Below, one piece after another: positions 60,212 to 64,000 of a stretch of 64,000 nucleotides of DNA. Each line of letters begins with the position of its first letter. Within the stretch, counting starts at the first letter, position 1. Below the pieces are notes generated by a model, which worked only from the letters and a program-made list of their open reading frames with translations, made no database searches and was not told the DNA's origin. A program made the position numbers and the translations under genes. Source of the DNA: Georgenia sp. EYE_87 (GTDB lineage Bacteria > Actinomycetota > Actinomycetes > Actinomycetales > Actinomycetaceae); contig NZ_JAHXNL010000002.1 of the NCBI RefSeq assembly GCF_023148685.1, positions 310,001 to 374,000 of the forward strand, given 5' to 3'.

Positions 60212-62068
60212 ATGTGTGGAATCGTCGGGTACGTAGGTCCCGCAACCCCGAGCAACCGTCCGCTCGACGTGGCCATGGAGGGGCTGGCCCGCCTGGAGTA
60301 CCGCGGCTACGACTCCGCGGGCGTCGCCCTCGTGACACCCGACGGCCTCGCCACGGCCAAGCGTGCTGGCAAGCTCGCCAACCTCCGCGGGGCGCTGGAG
60401 GACAGCCCGCTGCCCGCCGCCACCGCGGCGATCGGCCACACGCGCTGGGCCACCCACGGCGGCCCCACCGACGTCAACGCGCACCCGCACCTGAGCGAGG
60501 ACGGCCGCCTCGCCGTCATCCACAACGGCATCATCGAGAACTTCGTCGCCCTGAAGGCCGAGCTCCTCGCCGACGGGGTGACCTTCACCTCCGAGACCGA
60601 CACCGAGGTCGTCGCCCACCTCCTCGCCAAGACCCTCGACGGCAGCGGCGACCTCACCGCCGCGATGCTCGCCGTCACCGCCCGCCTCGAGGGCGCGTTC
60701 ACCCTCCTCGCGGTCCACGCCGACGAGCCCGGGACCGTCGTCGGCGCCCGCCGCAACTCCCCGCTCGTCGTCGGGCTGGGCGAGGGGGAGAACTTCCTCG
60801 GCTCCGACGTCGCCGCCTTCATCTCCTCCACCAAGGAGGCCATGGAGGTCGACCAGGACCAGGTCGTGACCCTCTCCGCCGACGGCGTCCGCGTCGTCGA
60901 CGCACAGGGCGCCGAGGTCCACCCCCGCCGCTTCACCGTGGACTGGGACGCCGCGGCCGCCGTCAAGGGCGGCTTCGCCACCTTCATGGAGAAGGAGATC
61001 CACGACCAGCCCAAGGCCGTGGCCGACACGCTGCTCGGCCGCACCGACGGCAAGGGCAACCTCGTCCTCGACGAGCTGCGCATCGACGAGGCCGTGCTCC
61101 GCAGCGTCGACAAGATCATCGTCATCGCCTGCGGCACCGCCGCCTACGCCGGGCACGTGGCCAAGTACGCCATCGAGCACTGGTGCCGCATCCCCGTGGA
61201 GGTCGAGCTCGCGCACGAGTTCCGCTACCGCGACCCGGTCGTGAACGAGAAGACCCTCGTCGTGGCCATCTCCCAGTCCGGCGAGACCATGGACACGATC
61301 ATGGCGGTCCGGCACGCCCGCGAGCAGGGCGCGAAGGTGCTCGCCGTGGTCAACACGCACGGCTCGACGATCGCCCGCGAGTCCGACGCCGTGCTGTACA
61401 CGCACGCCGGCCCCGAGGTGGCGGTCGCCTCCACCAAGGCGTTCCTCGCCCAGATCACCGCCTGCTACCTCCTCGGCCTCTACCTCGCCCAGCTGCGTGG
61501 GAACAAGTACGTCGACGAGGTCGCCGGCTACCTCGAGGAGCTCGGCAAGCTCCCCGCCAAGATCCAGCACGTCATCGACGGCGAGGAGCAGGTCAAGGAG
61601 GTCGCGCGGTCCATGAAGGACGCCACCTCCGTCCTGTTCCTCGGCCGCCACGTCGGCTACCCGGTGGCCCTCGAGGGCGCGCTCAAGCTCAAGGAGCTCG
61701 CGTACATCCACGCCGAGGGCTTCGCCGCCGGCGAGCTCAAGCACGGGCCCATCGCCCTGATCGACGAGGGCCAGCCCGTCTTCGTCGTCGTCCCGACGCC
61801 CCGCCGGCCCACCCTGCACGCGAAGGTGGTCTCCAACATCCAGGAGGTGCGCGCCCGCGGCGCCCGCACCCTGGTCATCGCCGAGGAGGGCGACGAGGCG
61901 GTCACCGAGTTCGCCGACGTCGTCTTCCGCGTGCCGCGGACGCCGACGCTGATGATGCCGCTGGTCACCGTGGTGCCGCTGCAGATCTTCGCGTGCGCGC
62001 TGGCCGCGGCCAAGGGTCTCGACGTCGACCAGCCCCGCAACCTGGCCAAGTCGGTGACGGTGGAGTGA
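60212..62068 (+). CDS. glmS: Glutamine-fructose-6-phosphate aminotransferase (isomerizing)
   Basis: Makes glucosamine-6-phosphate from fructose-6-phosphate and glutamine, 618 residues. Cys2 is the glutaminase nucleophile (MCGIVGYVG). The GHTRWATHG loop follows. The synthase half has two SIS domains ([15 protein letters not shown] and [20 protein letters not shown]). The end LAKSVTVE is universal. acpS follows after 49 bp. Its product feeds GlmM, encoded at 55102. Confidence 0.99.
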   Translation: MCGIVGYVGPATPSNRPLDVAMEGLARLEYRGYDSAGVALVTPDGLATAKRAGKLANLRGALEDSPLPAATAAIGHTRWATHGGPTDVNAHPHLSEDGRLAVIHNGIIENFVALKAELLADGVTFTSETDTEVVAHLLAKTLDGSGDLTAAMLAVTARLEGAFTLLAVHADEPGTVVGARRNSPLVVGLGEGENFLGSDVAAFISSTKEAMEVDQDQVVTLSADGVRVVDAQGAEVHPRRFTVDWDAAAAVKGGFATFMEKEIHDQPKAVADTLLGRTDGKGNLVLDELRIDEAVLRSVDKIIVIACGTAAYAGHVAKYAIEHWCRIPVEVELAHEFRYRDPVVNEKTLVVAISQSGETMDTIMAVRHAREQGAKVLAVVNTHGSTIARESDAVLYTHAGPEVAVASTKAFLAQITACYLLGLYLAQLRGNKYVDEVAGYLEELGKLPAKIQHVIDGEEQVKEVARSMKDATSVLFLGRHVGYPVALEGALKLKELAYIHAEGFAAGELKHGPIALIDEGQPVFVVVPTPRRPTLHAKVVSNIQEVRARGARTLVIAEEGDEAVTEFADVVFRVPRTPTLMMPLVTVVPLQIFACALAAAKGLDVDQPRNLAKSVTVE

Positions 62069-62117
62069 CGACGGCGCAGCCCGGTCCCGGGCCGGCGGCC
62101 GACCGCGCGGGCCGAGC

Positions 62118-62468
62118 ATGATCGTCTCCGTGGGCATCGACGTGTGCGACGTCGCCCGGTTCATCGCCGAGCTCGACCGCGTCCCTCGCCTGCGGGAGAA
62201 GATCTTCACCCCGGAGGAGCGGGAGCTGCCGGACGCCTCGCTCGCCGCCCGGTTCGCGGCGAAGGAGGCGATCGCCAAGGCGCTCGGCGCCCCCGCCGGG
62301 ATGCGGTGGCACGACTGCACCGTGCACCGGGTCATGGGCGGTCCGCCCGTGGTGGAGCTGCGCGGGACCGTGGCGGCGCGCGCCGCCCAGCTCGGCATCA
62401 CCCGGTGGCACCTGTCGATCTCGCACGACGCCGGCATCGCCTCGGCGATGGTGGTCGCCGAGTCCTGA
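62118..62468 (+). CDS. acpS: Holo-[acyl-carrier-protein] synthase
   Basis: Attaches 4'-phosphopantetheine to acyl carrier protein, 116 residues. The magnesium-binding motifs [10 protein letters not shown] and [13 protein letters not shown] are present. ATG 62118. The coaA gene nearby starts the pathway to its substrate CoA. The next gene follows 12 bp downstream. Confidence 0.97.
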   Translation: MIVSVGIDVCDVARFIAELDRVPRLREKIFTPEERELPDASLAARFAAKEAIAKALGAPAGMRWHDCTVHRVMGGPPVVELRGTVAARAAQLGITRWHLSISHDAGIASAMVVAES

Positions 62469-62480
62469 CACGATGGGGGC

Positions 62481-64000
62481 ATGATCCGAGCCCACCACGC
62501 CGCGGCCGTGCGCGCCGCGGAGGAACCGCTCCTCGCGGCCGGGGAGCCCCTCATGGCCTCCGCCGCCTTCGCCCTCGCCACCCACGTGGTGGCCGAGCTG
62601 CGCGCGCGGGGCCGCGTTGCCGGCTCCGTGGTGCTGCTGGTGGTCGGCGGCGGCAACAACGGCGGCGACGCCCTGTTCGCCGGCACCCACCTCGTCCGGC
62701 GGGGGTGCCAGGTGCACGCAGCCCTGGTCTCCGACGACGTCCATCCGGAGGGCCTCGCCGCCGCCCGCGCCGCCGGGGTGCTCGTCCACCGCGTCCTCGA
62801 CGGTGCCGACCCGGCCGCCGACGTGCTGGCACTGGCCCGCCGGTGCGGGCTGTGGGTGGACGCGGTGACCGGCATCGGAGCCCGCGGGCCGCTGCGCGAG
62901 CCGGCCGCCGCCGTCGTCGCCGCCCTCGCCGAGGAGCGGGCCCGCTGGCCCCAGGAGCCGGTCGTGGTCGCCGTCGACGTCCCCAGCGGCATCGGCGTCG
63001 ACGACGGCACCGTGGCGGGCCCGGTGCTGCCCGCCGACGTCACGGTCACCATGGGCACCGCCAAGCCGGGCCTCCTGCTGCCGCCGGCGTCGGGCCTGGC
63101 GGGGCGGGTCGAGGTGGTCGAGCTCGGCCTCGACGCGCTCGCGGCCGAGCCACCGGCGGCGTGCTCCCTCACCGCCGCGGACGTGGCGGACCTGTGGCCG
63201 GTGCCCGGCCCGGACGACCACAAGTACACCCGCGGGGTCCTCGGCCTCGCGGCGGGGTCGCAGGCGTACCCGGGCGCCGCCGCCCTCGCCGCCGCCGGCG
63301 CGCTGCGCACCGGCCTGGGCATGGTGCGCTACCTCGGCCCGGAGGTGCCCTCCGCCCTCGTCCGCACCCGCCACCCCGAGGTCGTCACCGTCCCGGGTCG
63401 GGTGCAGGCGTGGGTCCTCGGCCCCGGCGTCGGCCCCGACGACGCCGCCCGGACGCACGAGCTGTACGAGCACCTCCTCGCCGCGCTCGCCGCCCACCAG
63501 CCGGTGGTCCTTGACGCCGGCGCCCTGACGCTGCTGCACGAGGAGGACCACCTCCCGGACCTGCCGGCCACGGCCGTGCTCACCCCGCACGCGGGCGAGC
63601 TGGCCGCGCTGCTCACGGCGCGCGGGGAGGAGACCGGGCGCGAGGCGGTCACCGCCGCCCCCGCCCGGCACGCGCGCCTGGCCGCGGAGCTCACCGGCGC
63701 CACCGTGCTGCTCAAGGGGCCGACCACCGTGGTCGCCGCCCCGGACGGTCCGCTCTACGCCCAGCACGACGCCACGCCGTGGCTGGCCACCGCCGGGGCG
63801 GGCGACGTGCTCGCGGGCGTCCTCGGGGCCCTGCTGGCCGCCTACGGAGATCTCCTGGCCGGCGGCTTGCCCGAGGGGGTGGGCGTGCCGGCCTCGCTCG
63901 CGGCCGCCGCCGCGCTCGTGCACGGCCGCGCAGCCAGGATCGCCGCCGGCCTGCCGCCCGAGGCGGCGCGGGCCGGTGCCCCGGTGCGGGCGGGCGTCCC
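62481..64000 (+). CDS. nnrD: Bifunctional NAD(P)H-hydrate epimerase / ADP-dependent dehydratase, 3' end beyond window
   Basis: Repairs damaged NADHX and NADPHX. 506 codons are visible, and the frame is open at the window edge. The N-terminal YjeF_N epimerase domain (1 to about 215) carries GGGNNGGDALFAG near 56 and VDVPSGIGVDDG. The ribokinase-like dehydratase domain starts near 230, with KYTRGVLGLAAGSQAYPGA near 247, LTPHAGELAALL, and the catalytic TAGAGDVLAG near 438. ATG 62481 has no clear ribosome binding site; CACGAT lies 6 nt upstream, another possible leaderless start. nnrE is also used for the epimerase half. Confidence 0.93.
   Translation, partial: MIRAHHAAAVRAAEEPLLAAGEPLMASAAFALATHVVAELRARGRVAGSVVLLVVGGGNNGGDALFAGTHLVRRGCQVHAALVSDDVHPEGLAAARAAGVLVHRVLDGADPAADVLALARRCGLWVDAVTGIGARGPLREPAAAVVAALAEERARWPQEPVVVAVDVPSGIGVDDGTVAGPVLPADVTVTMGTAKPGLLLPPASGLAGRVEVVELGLDALAAEPPAACSLTAADVADLWPVPGPDDHKYTRGVLGLAAGSQAYPGAAALAAAGALRTGLGMVRYLGPEVPSALVRTRHPEVVTVPGRVQAWVLGPGVGPDDAARTHELYEHLLAALAAHQPVVLDAGALTLLHEEDHLPDLPATAVLTPHAGELAALLTARGEETGREAVTAAPARHARLAAELTGATVLLKGPTTVVAAPDGPLYAQHDATPWLATAGAGDVLAGVLGALLAAYGDLLAGGLPEGVGVPASLAAAAALVHGRAARIAAGLPPEAARAGAPVRAGV

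Overview
The window comes from a very high-GC actinobacterium. The ribosomal and core genes have the actinobacterial form: extended S3, S5 and L17, zinc-type S14 and L36, rpsD missing from the alpha operon, a lidless-size adenylate kinase, and many GTG or leaderless starts. I would place it in the order Micrococcales, near Georgenia or Cellulomonadaceae, but that placement is an impression from protein style and not a computed result.

Layout. 1-4112: end of rpoB, then rpoC. 4113-8880: the str operon (rpsL, rpsG, fusA, tuf) behind a good promoter (TTGACG, 18 bp, TACGCT). 8881-10008: a gene-free stretch with a tuf terminator, an array of about eight and a half 47-bp tandem repeats, and the S10 leader. 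10009-22741: the S10 and spc gene clusters from rpsJ to secY-adk-map. 22976-34507: about 11.5 kb of non-ribosomal genes between map and infA. These are two adjacent large LuxR/MalT-type regulators, a secreted SpaA/CnaB-domain protein, a SipW-type signal peptidase with three proteins carrying SipW-class signal sequences, and an LPTTG-anchored protein. 34649-37904: the alpha cluster (infA, rpmJ, rpsM, rpsK, rpoA, rplQ). 38099-50572: a second block of accessory genes between rplQ and truA. It holds a hydrolase, a ROK-type kinase, a complete selenocysteine system (selB, selA, tRNA-Sec, selD), a UGA-containing formate dehydrogenase with its iron-sulfur and membrane subunits, and a glutathione-independent formaldehyde dehydrogenase. 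50742-57461: truA, fdhD, two DUF5709-type genes, rplM, rpsI, glmM and a DedA protein. 57462-64000: a repeat-rich stretch around an AbiEi-like gene, then coaA, glmS, acpS and the start of a bifunctional NAD(P)HX repair gene.

How the genes work together. The selenocysteine block looks self-contained. SelD makes selenophosphate, SelA converts Ser-tRNA(Sec) to Sec-tRNA(Sec), SelB delivers it, and the only visible client is formate dehydrogenase. The UGA is followed by a hairpin whose loop (GGTCT) and 18-nt spacing match, from memory, the Escherichia coli fdhF SECIS. FdhD (sulfur transfer to the Mo cofactor) and formaldehyde dehydrogenase lie next door, so the block could run formaldehyde to formate to CO2. 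The map-infA block has the logic of the Bacillus tapA-sipW-tasA operon plus a sortase substrate and twin regulators. I think it encodes a regulated cell-surface fibre or adhesive matrix, and it is the best candidate here for an undescribed system.

Another recurring pattern is an actinobacterial -10 hexamer exactly 6 nt before a GTG or ATG (the hydrolase, ROK kinase, selD, truA and glmS genes; coaA with 7 nt). This suggests leaderless mRNAs. All calls come from reading the sequence; no database search was run.
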